This document shows, piece after piece, positions 1-11,089 of a DNA stretch of 64,000 bases. Under the pieces are notes generated by a model. The model was not told the origin of the DNA. It saw only the letters and a list, made by a program, of their open reading frames with translations, and did no database searches. Location of the stretch: assembly GCF_041260155.1 (NCBI RefSeq), contig NC_091946.1, positions 18,305,353 through 18,369,352 on the forward strand, written 5' to 3'. The DNA is from Ptychodera flava. Taxonomy: Eukaryota; Hemichordata; Enteropneusta; Ptychoderidae. The translations under genes were made by a program, and so were the position numbers. Within the stretch, counting starts at the first letter, position 1; the number at the start of each line of letters is the position of its first letter.

Positions 1-231
1 TCAAAATGCATGAAAGAATATCACGTGACAGAATGGTGACCTGATAGTCCAGACCCTGCACTTCATGGCAAACGACTGTAGACGCATTTCCTCCATCGGA
101 CTGTCTCCACCAACTCCCACAATACTTCGTTCTTCCGCGCCAATTGTCGTCTTGTTCTGCATCACCCATTTCGTAACACTCATGGCGTCCTCGGCGTACG
201 CTGGGTATGTGTGTTCGCCGAATAAATCCAA
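1..231 (-). pseudogene. Frameshifted exon fragment of an alpha/beta-hydrolase (HSL/AADAC-like)
   Basis: The minus strand encodes a stretch containing EHTYPAYAEDAMSVTKWV and then GVGGDS, the layout of the nucleophile-elbow exon of hormone-sensitive-lipase/arylacetamide-deacetylase type hydrolases (Y-P-A-x-x-E-D ... G-D-S-A-G-G-N). Directly after the GDS serine the frame breaks: five bases (CCGAT) stand where the family has one codon. In the shifted frame the expected GGN and then VVCHEVQGLDYQV follow. The net shift is +2 (or -1). The region upstream of EHTYP, where family members have YRLAP, is already degraded, and repetitive DNA begins at about position 238. The rest of the gene, if any, lies left of the window. 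I infer a pseudogene or a decayed exon; a sequencing error could also give the shift. The original substrate cannot be told. Confidence 0.6.
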
Positions 232-237
232 GGATTT

Positions 238-1458
238 ATCCCCAATCAGGAAAGTTCATTAAAATATTCAAATTAGGAATTGACTGAAATGTTCTCATTA
301 AATATGCAAATTATGAATTGGCTGAAGTAAAAATGTTAAATGACTTTCAATGATGTCGTATCATAGTATCTTTAATGTACAAAGCAGTTCGTCAACTTTG
401 GTCTAGTCAAGACAGATAAATATCCTTAATGAGGAAAATTCATTAAATTTGCAAATACGGAATCGGCTAAAGTAAAAATGCTTAATGGCTTTTAATGCTG
501 TATCATAGTATCTTTAATGTACATAGCAAGTTTTGTCAAATTTGGTCTTGTCAATACAGATAAATATCCCTAATTAGGAAAGTTCATTATATATGCTAAT
601 TGAGAATTGGCTGAAGTAAACGATGACTTTTAATAATGTTGTTTCATAGTATCTTCGATATATGCTGCAAGATTCATCAACTTCGGTCGAATCAATTCAG
701 ATATATATCCCTAATTAGTGAAGTTCATTAAAAATGTAAATAAGGAATTGGCTGAAGTAAAACTGCTTAATGATTTTCAATAATGTTATATCATAGTATC
801 TCCAATGTACATAGCAAATTTCATCAATTTTGGTAAGGTACATTCAGATTTATATATCTAATTAGGAAAGTTTATTAAATATGTAAATAAGTATTTGGCT
901 GAAATAAAACTGCTTAATGACTTTCATCAATGTTATATCATAGTATCTTTAATGTACATAGCAAGTTTCATCAATTTTGGTCAAGTCAATTCAAATAAAT
1001 ATCCCTAATTCCAAAAGTTCCTTAAATATGCAAATTAAGAGTTTGATGAAGTAAGAATGCTTAATGACTTTCAATAATGTTAAATCATAAGCTTAGTATC
1101 TTTAATATACATACCAAGTTTTGTCAATTTTGATCAAGTCAAATCAGATATATATCCCTAATTATGAAAGTTCATTAAATATGCAAATTATCCATTATCT
1201 TTTATGTCACCCCTTAATATCTTTCACAGCTGATATATCTTGGTGTGATCAACATTTGTAGCAAATCTCATCAAATTATGTGCAGTCGTTGTCAATGTAT
1301 CCGTTATTTCTAGACTCATTAATTATGCAAATGAGCAAAAAGTAAGCAAGCCACAACACCCACCAAAAACTAATCAGTTCTTGCCATTTGCAAACTGAAT
1401 CTATATACCAGATTTAATTCTGATCTGATGAGCCGTTTTTGAGATATTGAGTACACTG

Positions 1459-1509
<51 letters not shown>

Positions 1510-1557
1510 TAGACAGACATCGCTGCGACATATGCTCACGTGTGTCAACACGTGAGC
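238..1557 (+). mobile_element. HINE/pearl-like tandem-repeat element, copy 1
   Basis: About six head-to-tail units of 141-148 bp are recognisable by the recurring phrase CATAGTATCTTTAATGTACA near 357, 498, 640, 788, 935 and 1082. They are followed by unique sequence, a (CAGA)n microsatellite (about 1462-1520), and a terminal hairpin at 1534-1557 (GCTCACG ... CGTGAGC). Tandem core, tetranucleotide microsatellite and terminal hairpin is the known order in Helentron-derived non-autonomous elements (HINE, oyster 'pearl'/CvA). A second copy lies inverted at 41564-43093. The left end is not well defined. No protein is encoded. Confidence 0.6.
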
Positions 1558-3128
1558 AAAAAATGACATTTTAAGGTCGAAGTGACGTCACAAAGTATAC
1601 AACCTTTAAGGCGACGGTAATATGAAGCTGCGGCACCCCCTTTATGTTGTTTGTCAATCTTTCGTTTAGTTTACAGAGATAACTTCCTGATAACCTGGAC
1701 AGGGAGAGACCTGAAGTGAGCTTTCTCACCTTTGAGACCTCTTCGGTCTCGCTTACCTTTGACACTCTAGATCGACAAACAGTAGTGGGCACAGTGGGAC
1801 ACACATTTCCACGTAAATGAGAACAAAGTGCATAAATTTCATCTCAATTATTTATCACTGACCTTAAATTGCGAAGATTGCCAAAATCAGCACCATAATC
1901 CTGAAACACTAGAATTTTTGAATAAGAATAAAAAAAAAACGATAGTCAGTTCAGAGTCGACGAAAGAGGGCGGGCCAGAGAGCTATCCGGATTCTCTGTC
2001 GTTCCGCAAAATTGCTCGTAATAAAAATACATCAGTATGGCGATATAACTTGGCTATATAGCTCTCCCGGTTAAGCAGGTTCTTAACCTTTTACAAATTA
2101 CAAATTAAGACTACGACCATCAAGTTCTCGGCTATAAGGCGGTGAAGTAACACAACCAGCGAACTTGAGAACAGTTTAAATGTAACAGTCTTGCTGTCTT
2201 AGGACGCTGTCCGTAAATTAGGGCCTGGTACGTTACCTGCAGTGCATTTAACATGGCTGACACTTTTTGTGAAGTACAATTTATCGCCTTGTCATCTTTC
2301 TACCATTTTTCTTTGGTTGGCGATGAGGCAATCTTCCAGAAATTCGCCAAATTAAACAAGCTCTCACACATTCACACATTTGCGTCAGGCACAGTTCGTT
2401 TGAAATCGTCGCCAAAATTAATGTTCACGTTTCACTGTTAATGTCATTTTAACGACAGTGCTATTCCAGGCCCAGGCACATGTTTAGCTTGGAAACTCGT
2501 GACATAAACATGAGAACGCCTCGCGCAAAGTTAGACAACAGAAGACATGAAATCCAAGTGCTCAGTCCATTCATAGGAGAAGGAATCTGCGGTTGAACTG
2601 TACGGCTGGGATCTAAAACATGGTGTTGTGACATATGGGCAGGCGATAATGGCCATCCTCAAGTGTTCAGTGTGATCGACAAAGAAACTGGTAGTCTTTT
2701 ACAAATACGTAAACACCACTACCTAACGTCTTTGAATACCTGCAAGAAAAAGCTTAAAATTTCCAACCCATACAAATACATATAACATGTCATAGAGAAT
2801 CTTTTGGGTCTTATATAGTAAATATATCTCATATAAAAACAAACCAGCAGGACCATTGCAGTTTTAGTCTCTTCGGGCAGTTAAGCAGTTTGACGTACTA
2901 TTTTGCCAGTTACTTGACGTGGTACTAGTATTATAGAAAGTTCAGAATAATTCAATTTAAACAAAACCACATTCGACGCTGTTCGATCAAATTAATTTAC
3001 TTCTACAATTAATGGAAGACGCCGTCACTTTCGATATTACAGAACAGTTTTAGTGAAAGACTGCATACCTAAATATATATTTAAACTCTGTGTTACTAAG
3101 GATAAACTTCATGCCAGCGATCATTTTA
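1558..3128. other. No gene seen
   Basis: Only short chance reading frames, no recognisable protein, and no repeat that I could match elsewhere in the window. Confidence 0.5.
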
Positions 3129-3132
3129 CTAG

Positions 3133-3340
3133 CCGTTAACCATAGACAGTCTCTCTTCTACAGTCTATGCTCAATGCTTCAATTATAGACTGTCTATGCT
3201 GCAAATGTGACAATTTCAAAAGTCAATCGCGACGCGTGCGAGGGACGATCGCCCTCAACGGGCGAAGGAATGTTTCGACACTTGTCGAGAGAAGTCAAGC
3301 GCGAGGGTCCACCTAGACTCTAAGTCTATGGTTACAAACG
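3133..3340. repeat. Candidate small inverted-repeat element
   Basis: The ends carry AACCATAGAC at left (3138-3147) and its reverse complement GTCTATGGTT at right (about 3324-3333). Further inverted copies of TAGACTGTCTATG lie inside. It looks like a short MITE, but I found no clear target duplication and no second copy. Confidence 0.35.
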
Positions 3341-4199
3341 ATTGTAGGTTGAGGACGTAAAACTACAATAGAGCTTCATCGATTTGTCTGTTTACCATGA
3401 CCAAAATATTTTTGATAAAAAGTGGAAGTTCAGCCAAAAGACTAAAACAAGAATAGGTGAATTTTTACTTTATTTTCACCATAGTAACACTAAGAGAGTC
3501 AAAATTGAATCCGTGATTTCGTTTTTCAGTAAAATAATAATAAAAAAACGTTTGCGGCTTTTTTCCTTACTTCTTCCAGATCGTTCTTATTACTTTAATC
3601 CGTTCAATTTTCTTGTGCATTTTGTTAATTTCTATGCTTTGTTTATGTAGAGTTGTGTTGACACAACGTCTATGCGGATGGTGGTCCGTCTGCTATCAGT
3701 CTTATTTTTATGAATAACATTTCACTGAGTTACGGCAAAATTCAGTTTTTGATGAACATGACGAGAAAGAAAGTTATCGAATTAAAATCCCAAAGAATCA
3801 TTTTTATGCTATCTTTTTTTATTTTGTTAGTTTTTCTTATTTGTATTCTTATACTTTATACTAACCCGTCGACATATCACACCAATTTGAGCATTATTTT
3901 ATCGTGGGGTTCTTGGTGGCAGTAAGTTTATTAGAAACGTTTACAAATATCGAATCTGATTGATCATGCAGCATTCAGAGAAAGGAGTGACAAATTTAGC
4001 TTAGCCAATCTGCGGCGCTGTACCATGTCTGTCAGCGTTGTACTTGCAGTGTCATGTTCCGTCTGGTTTGAGAAACCAGTAACGTAATATACTCAGAAGC
4101 AGGAAATCTTGAGCGCCTCCTTAACGTGTACAGAAGGCAGATCAGTTCATGTCTAAATGTTTGAAAAGTGTGCGTTCATGGTGCAAATGATTATGCCTC

Positions 4200-4530
4200 A
4201 TTTAAGGTAGAATGAATTTCGAAGACAGATATCGGACTCTCCTTTTTCCCAATTCTTTTCTGATCAACAATTGTGGGTCTTGATGGAGTAAGAAATAATT
4301 TTTACCGTCTTAGTTTTTCGAAAATCGACATTTTTATTTTCTCCTGTTGGGATGGCTGTCATTTTGAATTTCGAATATCGGTATATAATCAACAATTTGT
4401 CCCTCTCATACCGAACTTTGGACCATTTCCCCTGATTTTTATTCTTGATTCGCTAAGGTAATGATTGAAAGTTTCATTGAGGAAAGTTTGAGCGAAAGTT
4501 GAAGTCTTTCACTATCGAGGCGAATACTAC
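4200..4530 (+). repeat. Dispersed repeat 'R350', copy 1
   Basis: One member of a family of about 350 bp seen some eleven times here. Landmarks in order: TCGGACTCTC, a TTTTTCGAAAATCGAC block, GGC(C)ATTTTGAATTTC, CTGATTTTTATTCTTGAT, GAAAGTTTGAGC(A)AAAGTT, and GTCTTTCACTATCGAGG near the end. Non-coding; its class is unknown to me. It forms the left end of the tandem duplication 4273-5733. Confidence 0.65.
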
Positions 4531-5733
4531 CTTAAAGCCACCTTAGTTGTATCGTTATGCATTCTGCTTACCAAACAATCTACCATCCAATCCTCTCAGA
4601 GAGGTTTTATTCCCAGTATTAAGCCGCATTGTCTATGTAAATGTAACTATTTCAATCCTTGATGATGGATTAAGTCGATTTCCCACAGTTTTACACACAC
4701 ATGCCATGACGCTGCAGCGGGTCATGTAGGGCTTGTATTAAAGTTCAAAATTATTTAATTGTTAAAATCTAAGTTATACGTTCGCCGCCAATATTTGAAA
4801 AAGAAGTTTTGTGGTGACACTTTGTTTTTACATGTGTTTTTTTCATTTCAAACCATCTTATCAAGACAAAAATACAGATAATGGGGCTTTAGTGCCCTAT
4901 CATTAAATTCCTGTGAACTAGGTTTAAAAATATTTGATGCTGCAGTTTTCTGTTTATTATTATTATCAACAGGGCTGATAAGGAAACGTCCTTGAAGAAA
5001 CCGTGACATTGGTGTGCCTGGGCCTGTACTGACGATCGCTTCGACATCCTGCAGACACGGATCTGTGAGTCCGCTTTACCATGTGCACGTCATGGCATGT
5101 GTGTGTATTTCGAGGCAATGGGAACCCTGTGACTGGATATTTCTGCAACTGTGTAATGCAATAACGAGTTGCAGAAGCCAGAAATGCCGCATGAAAATCT
5201 ATTTTCAAGGAACTGGGCAACTCAATGTCAACTTCCTCCACCCCCTTCCATGGTTCTGACATAAACAACAGGGTTTAGTGATAAGTGTTTTTTGTCTGCA
5301 CAAAAAAGTTGACGACAGTTCCTTGAAAACACAAAGACAGGGGAAATTTCGAAGCTTGTATTCGACTACAATCTAGAGTATCACAAGATGATACCGTAAT
5401 TTCTACTCAGTAACACTATGTAACTTTAAAAATTGTCGGAAACAAAATTTAGAAACATATTTCACAGAAATGCACAGTAACATATGCAAAGCCGACAGTA
5501 CTAACTTCAGTTCACCTAATAAGTGTACAAAGTAACTTCTTGGATGGAGCAACGCCGGAAATTTCATGTCCAGCGAATTCAATGGATGATGACGTCATAA
5601 AATAGTATACCAGTGTACGCATGCGTCTGCCTTGTGCAAGGCTGCAGTGCTGAAATTGGGGGAAAGAAAGTTGGATGGACACTGTCATATGGCCAGAGGC
5701 AGCTAGCTTAATCCCGATAACTTTCAATTTCAC
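4273..5733 (+). repeat. Direct tandem duplication, unit 1 (about 1.46 kb)
   Basis: The whole stretch recurs in the same order and orientation at about 5757-7220: an R350 copy, a block with GATGGATTAAGTCGATTTCC, a block with GACACGGATCTGTGAGTCCGC, and a block with TGACGTCATAAAATAGTATAC. The units are clearly diverged, with many substitutions and small indels, so the duplication is not an assembly artefact of identical reads. No convincing conserved reading frame runs through both. Confidence 0.75.
5590..5597. promoter_or_regulatory. CRE palindrome TGACGTCA
   Basis: A perfect CREB/ATF-type palindrome followed by ATAAAATAG. The same site and its flank are kept in the second duplicate at 7092-7099. 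No transcript start can be shown. Confidence 0.3.
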
Positions 5734-5734
5734 T

Positions 5735-6030
5735 TGCGGGGGCTCATTTTAAACTCTTGGAGTAAGCAATAATTTTAACCGTTTTAGTTTTTCGAAAATC
5801 GACATTTTTATTGTCCCACGTTGAGTCACGGTCCCTCCACAAAAGGGACCGTGGTCGAGTAAACACAGGTATGGCGGACATTTTGAATTTCAAATATCGG
5901 TATATAATAGATAATTTGTCCCTCTAGTACCGAACTCTGGACCATTTCCCCTGATTTTTATTCTTGCTTTGGTAAGAGAATGGTTGAAAGTTTCATTGAG
6001 GAAAGTTTGAGCAAAAGTTGAAGTCTTTCA
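5735..6030 (+). repeat. R350 copy 2, carrying a GGTCCCT hairpin
   Basis: Same landmark blocks as copy 1. It is interrupted by a short hairpin at 5827-5853 (CACGGTCCCT ... AGGGACCGTGG) that copy 1 lacks. Confidence 0.65.
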
Positions 6031-7220
6031 CTATCGAGGCGCATGCACTCTGTTTACCAAACAAACTACCATTCAATCCTCTCCGAGATATCGATGTTTT
6101 TTATACTCGGTATTAAGCCACAATGTCTATGTAAACGTCACTATTTCAATCCTTGATGATGGATTAAGTCGATTTCCCATAGTTTTACACACTCGCTGGC
6201 TGCAGCGGGTCATGTAGGGCTTGTATTAAAGTCGAAAATTATTTAATTGTTAAAATCTAAGTTGTACGTTCGTCGCCTATATTTGAAAAAGAAGTTTTGT
6301 GGCGACACTTTGGTTTTACATAAGTGTGTCTCCATTTCAAACCATCTTATCCAGACAAAAATACAGATAATGGGGCCTTAATGCCCTGTCATTAAATTCC
6401 TGTGAACTAGGTCATGATGCTGCGGTTTCGTGTTTATTATTATTATCAGCAGGGCCGATAAGGAAACGTCCTTGAAGAATCCGTGACGTTGGTGTGCCTG
6501 GGCCTGTACTGGCAACCGCTGCGACATCCTGCAGACACGGATCTGTGAGTCCGCTTCATACCATATGCACGTCATGGCATCTGTGTGTAGTTCGCATGCA
6601 GCAATGGGAACCCTATGACTGGATATTTCTGCAGGCAACTGTGTAATACAATGACGAGTTGCAGAAGCCAGACATGTCATGTCGCATGGAAATCTATTTC
6701 CAAGGAATTGGGCAGCTCGATACCAGCTTCCTTTTCTCCATCGTTCTAACATTTACACCAGGGGCACCAATAAGTATTTTTGTCGATCTGTACAAAGAAT
6801 TAGTTGACAACATTTTTAAATTCATTGAAACACAAAGACAAGGCAAAATTCGAAGCTTGTATTCGATTACAATCTTGACTATCACAAGATAATACCGTAA
6901 TTTCTACTCAGAAACACTATTTATGTAACTTTAAAATACCGGATACAAACTTTAATTCACAGAAATGCACAGTAACATGTAACAAACCGACATCGCTGAT
7001 TTCTGCTCACATAACAACTGTGAAATTGTGAAAAGTAACTTCATGCATGGAGCAACGCCAGGACTTCCACGTCCAGTACTTTAACAAATGCTGACGTCAT
7101 AAAATAGTATACCTGTGGACGCATGTGTCCCCATGTACAAGTCTGCGGTGCTGAAATTGGTTTGGATTGACATTGTCTTAACCCCAGAAGCAATTTAATC
7201 CTGCTAACTCCAATTTCTGT
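5757..7220 (+). repeat. Direct tandem duplication, unit 2
   Basis: Counterpart of 4273-5733. The match ends near 7220, after a block containing TGCTGAAATTGG. Local indels and a changed end suggest an old event. Confidence 0.75.
7092..7099. promoter_or_regulatory. CRE palindrome TGACGTCA (second duplicate)
   Basis: Same palindrome and the same following ATAAAATAGTATACC as at 5590-5597, although the surrounding bases have diverged. Confidence 0.3.
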
Positions 7221-10200
7221 GTTGTGGTCAATTTTAAAAAAACTTTCTTTAGTGAACACAGGAAAAACCCAACTTGCAGTGTCAGCTCAGCTCATGTACC
7301 CCCAGGGTCTTGACACCAGGGATGAGAATTTACGTTTACACGGAAGCCTTGCCGAAATGCTTTGTCAAAAGCTCCAACAACGGATTTGTTGTCTACTTTG
7401 TATTTTTTAGATTCTTTGGATGCTCTGAAGTTATATGTATGTGCGAAGGAGGTTACTTCCCACGCATGACAAGTTTAGGAAAGAATGCGCCCATTGCGGA
7501 TTTACAAATAATTTCTAGTGCTTTGTGTGTATCTAACCAACAGAACAGCCCATTGTCACGAGACCCATCCCCAATTGCCATTCGGCGATATCTTATGTAC
7601 ATCTGAATAGAGACCGTGTGGTGATTCAGAAGCAACCAAAATTGACACAAAAGTAAAATGCAACCCACAGCAATCTTTCGCGCAGGCAGGGGCTTTGATG
7701 TTAAAAGCATTGTTGTCATTTTGATTTATACATACGAATCATAAACTATGCAGAAATATATCAATGAGCCATTGGCGACATGGGTTACCTTGAGTTAGGT
7801 TAGGAAATTTTGTATCGCTTTTAGATAGTATTGCTGGCGTTTAGGATTTTTTTGCCTAAATAGTTGAAAGTTGAACTTTTCAGTCAAATGTATGTTGCTA
7901 GTTCAATCGAGGTTCGAGACACTTCTATAGCAGCTGCGATTCGCTGCAGCAAAATTTTAAAGTGTTTTGATATTCACTACGAGTGTTGCAAAACCGTCCC
8001 TGTGTAGGGACCGTGGTTGCGCCGAGCAACTCGGGGTCGTGTCCTGTCGTCGTCCGACCTAAGTGATGACGTCACGTGATGACGTTGTGTTCTTAGAAGA
8101 CACACTTGAGAAGTCTTCTGGAGGAAAAGAATGTCTGGAATGTTTCGGCTACACAAAGTCGTGATGGTAGAGGCATTGCTCAGTAAAACCAGCAGACCTA
8201 AATCTGTCACAGATATTAATATAGGGGGCGCCCCAGTTGTCCACCTCTCCTTCTTCTCATCCGGGTCAGAGTACTGGATTAAGTCCGGGAGGGTTCCGTT
8301 TACCGTTGGCTAAAGACGGAAGCTGAAGTTGGAGGTGACAATAATAGTGATCGGCTACCCGGTTGTTGTGTTGTGACGTTTCCCCTTATCGGATTATCGA
8401 GATCGATTTTTCGTTGTTTTTTCATGCAAAGTGTGGTGAGTAAATTTTGTTGAGTGTATAATGTATATGAAAATTCATTATTTTGCTGTTATGCAAATAC
8501 ACCTATCTATACCTTGAGAAACTCCCTATACACAAAAAACAAAGCACAAAAACGACAATAAAACCCCCCCCCCCACCCACCCCCCCCCCCAAAAAAACAC
8601 GACAACAACAAAAACTGGCATCTATACCCCACAAATGAAACTTTTTAATGAAACTTATTAAACTTTTTCAAACTGCTGCCAATTCTCTAACTAACTCATT
8701 TGACAACTTGTGAAATTCAACCTTTGGTGAAATAATAAAACACAAAGAACGTTTAGCGGGGAATCAAATTCTCTCGGCTACTCTTGATTAAAACGGAACT
8801 TGAGCTTATGTCACTGGGGATCGTACTCACTTGCAAACCAAGATGGTGTAGGTAGCTTGACGCTAGCTAAACGGTAAATATGTGACGAACTGGGAAAAAT
8901 CCACGTGACGGAGGACCAGTGGTCTCGGCCATGGAATTATTCTCCGGGACTTCACGCTAGCATGGAGCCTCCAGGAATGCCTGTACATCAAATTTCTGAC
9001 CCCTCTTTGTAACCATTTGATCGTGTGAGAAGTGTTAAAGTACCGTTCCGATATTGCTTGGCGGTCCCTAAAGGTGAGAGCGAGCCATGCCCGGCTATTG
9101 AGCTCTCGGGTTGCAAGCTTGTGACTTCGTTTTGAATAGAGTCCATGCATGGATGGCAATTGCTTTCAAAACTAAATGTGAGAAAATGCGGGATTTAATA
9201 TTTGCGTTCCATTGCGCGAATCTGTTGAATTTTTGCGGGGTATTTTAGGATGATATCATACAAACAGAAGAAAAGACACTACAGTCTGAAACGTAACATG
9301 GCATCGTTCTGACGGTCTTTCTCAAGGCTGGTCCCCAAGTCGACGTCGTCATCAAGGTGTCCCAAAGTATGTTATACAAACAACTGACATTTTATTATAT
9401 CATGTGATGAAGAATCGTTGAAACATCTTCGGTAATCAAGAATAAAACTCGTGGATCGAAAATGATGGCGCAAATTATTTATATTGGGGAAGTACATTGC
9501 CCGACAATTATCAAATATAAACAATTACAACTTCAAAGGGAAGGGTATTAACTGATTGAGTTTATTTTCGATTTAATTTGCAAAGTCAAGATATTGAAAA
9601 TCTAATTTGCTCCACATCTTTATATAAATAGCCCCTTACTTCTATTTCTAACACTGCTTAATTAATCAAGCATAAAGGATTCGATTTAGGCCCTAATGAT
9701 AAATTTACAAATACTTGAAATACGTCAGAGACATCGCCTGTTTCGTAAAGCCGAGTGAAGTCGTGCAGAAACGAGGCAACCAGAGGATGATTAAAATCAT
9801 AACCGCTATAGAAGAGCACATGAAACAAGTCTTAACATCCCGTTCATGAGATCAGGCTGTTCTGTATATACAACTGGTTTCCATGCAGGGCAAAGCACTC
9901 TCAGTACAATGATATGGAGGCATGATTTAACGGTCAACGATGCATTCAAATTATTGCTCCAAAAGCTCTCTTAACTCTCAAAATTGTGAACAGTAAATGT
10001 ATTTCAAATGCGGAAGCTAGCCTGGAGCAAAGGCATATGGTTGTGTGACATCAGCAAAGAGTGCGTGCTTACCTTTCGGACGGTCAATGCCCTGAGTGTT
10101 GGGAAAGAGCGTGGCAGGTACGGTACAGTGCAAATACACTGAAATAGAAAGTGGTGTATTATTACAATTACTTAAAATACAAACCGACAAACCCTTTCGA

Positions 10201-11024
10201 TGCAATACCCGCATGATCCAAAGGGTTTATTTTCAAGAATGGCGTCATGATTTTTGGGGTGGTGGAGGAAAAATTTGCTTTTTTACACCCTTTGATTTGT
10301 AGCACTTCCGACTAATAACATACTTGCGTGCAAACATCAAATTAGATCATCAGGGTGCGTGACCGTGCGTGGGATCACAACACTGAGACGTCGATACGGT
10401 CGTTCGGTTCAGTCTAGTGTGTTATACTCCTAGAAGATGTGTTTAATTGGATGTACATGGAGCGTGTGTTTTCTCAAGTCTGGCTGTAAACTGTTATAAA
10501 TGTCATCCCTCCCTCCCTTCAAAGGTATGTCCCAGATTGAGACCTGTTTAGACTTGTTGATTGGGTTGGCTCACGTTTTAAATGAAGCTTGCCACAAAAT
10601 GACTTCATCGTTAAACAGCTAAGCAAGCCGCCCACTTCACTGACAGTGAAAAATAATGACCGCGAAAACAACTTGAAATATACGAGGCAAACCATCTAAT
10701 TGCACGTAACCCTGTGACCTCGCTATAGAGAGCATAATTCGGTGCCTGGATACGCAACAAGGTCAAACTGCATCAAAATGAGGTTGCTTAAGAACGACAA
10801 AAACAAGTGCTATGCAAACACTGTGCAGCTGCCCACCTGTGCAATCGCCCGTCCAAAATGAAAAACTCCATAAAAACATCATCAACAGACACGTGACTGT
10901 ATACGTAAAAGTACACTTTATTTCAATAAAAGAAGCTTAAAATCAACGTACTGTTTTTTAACCATGTATTTCGCAAATTCATGCCGACGCTATCCTAATA
11001 TGAGAATCATTGCACGATAATAAT
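7221..11024. other. Mostly unannotated; CRE/E-box cluster and C-rich tract
   Basis: No recognisable protein. At 8067-8078 a CRE palindrome TGACGTCA runs into an E-box CACGTG, followed by another TGACG. A 60-codon frame opens 53 bp later (8131-8313) and a donor-like GTGAGT lies near 8440, so a promoter with a short first exon is conceivable but unproven. A C-rich/A-rich tract (about 8564-8600) and a GGTCCCT-type hairpin (about 7995-8013) are also present. A 98-codon minus-strand frame at 8863-9159 resembles nothing I know. Confidence 0.35.
8067..8078. promoter_or_regulatory. Overlapping CRE and E-box
   Basis: TGACGTCA and CACGTG overlap by two bases, with TGATGACG just after. This is a plausible bZIP/bHLH site; no linked gene is demonstrated. 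Confidence 0.35.
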
Positions 11025-11089
11025 TAGCTCTGCGTGGCAGGGCTGTGTGTTACCGGGCCGGTAACACATATCCCTGCCAGGCAGAGCTA
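11025..11089. mobile_element. Short TAGCTCTGC hairpin element
   Basis: A 65-bp near-perfect inverted repeat: it opens TAGCTCTGCGTGGCAGGG and closes with CCCTGCCAGGCAGAGCTA, with GTGTTACCGG/CCGGTAACAC at the core. The same ends and core occur in the hairpin cluster at 18486-18865, so it is a minimal member of that family. Confidence 0.65.

Noticed and set aside
8131..8313. 60-codon plus-strand frame after the CRE/E-box cluster
   Set aside because: No recognisable domain and a length expected by chance. Kept only as context for a possible promoter.
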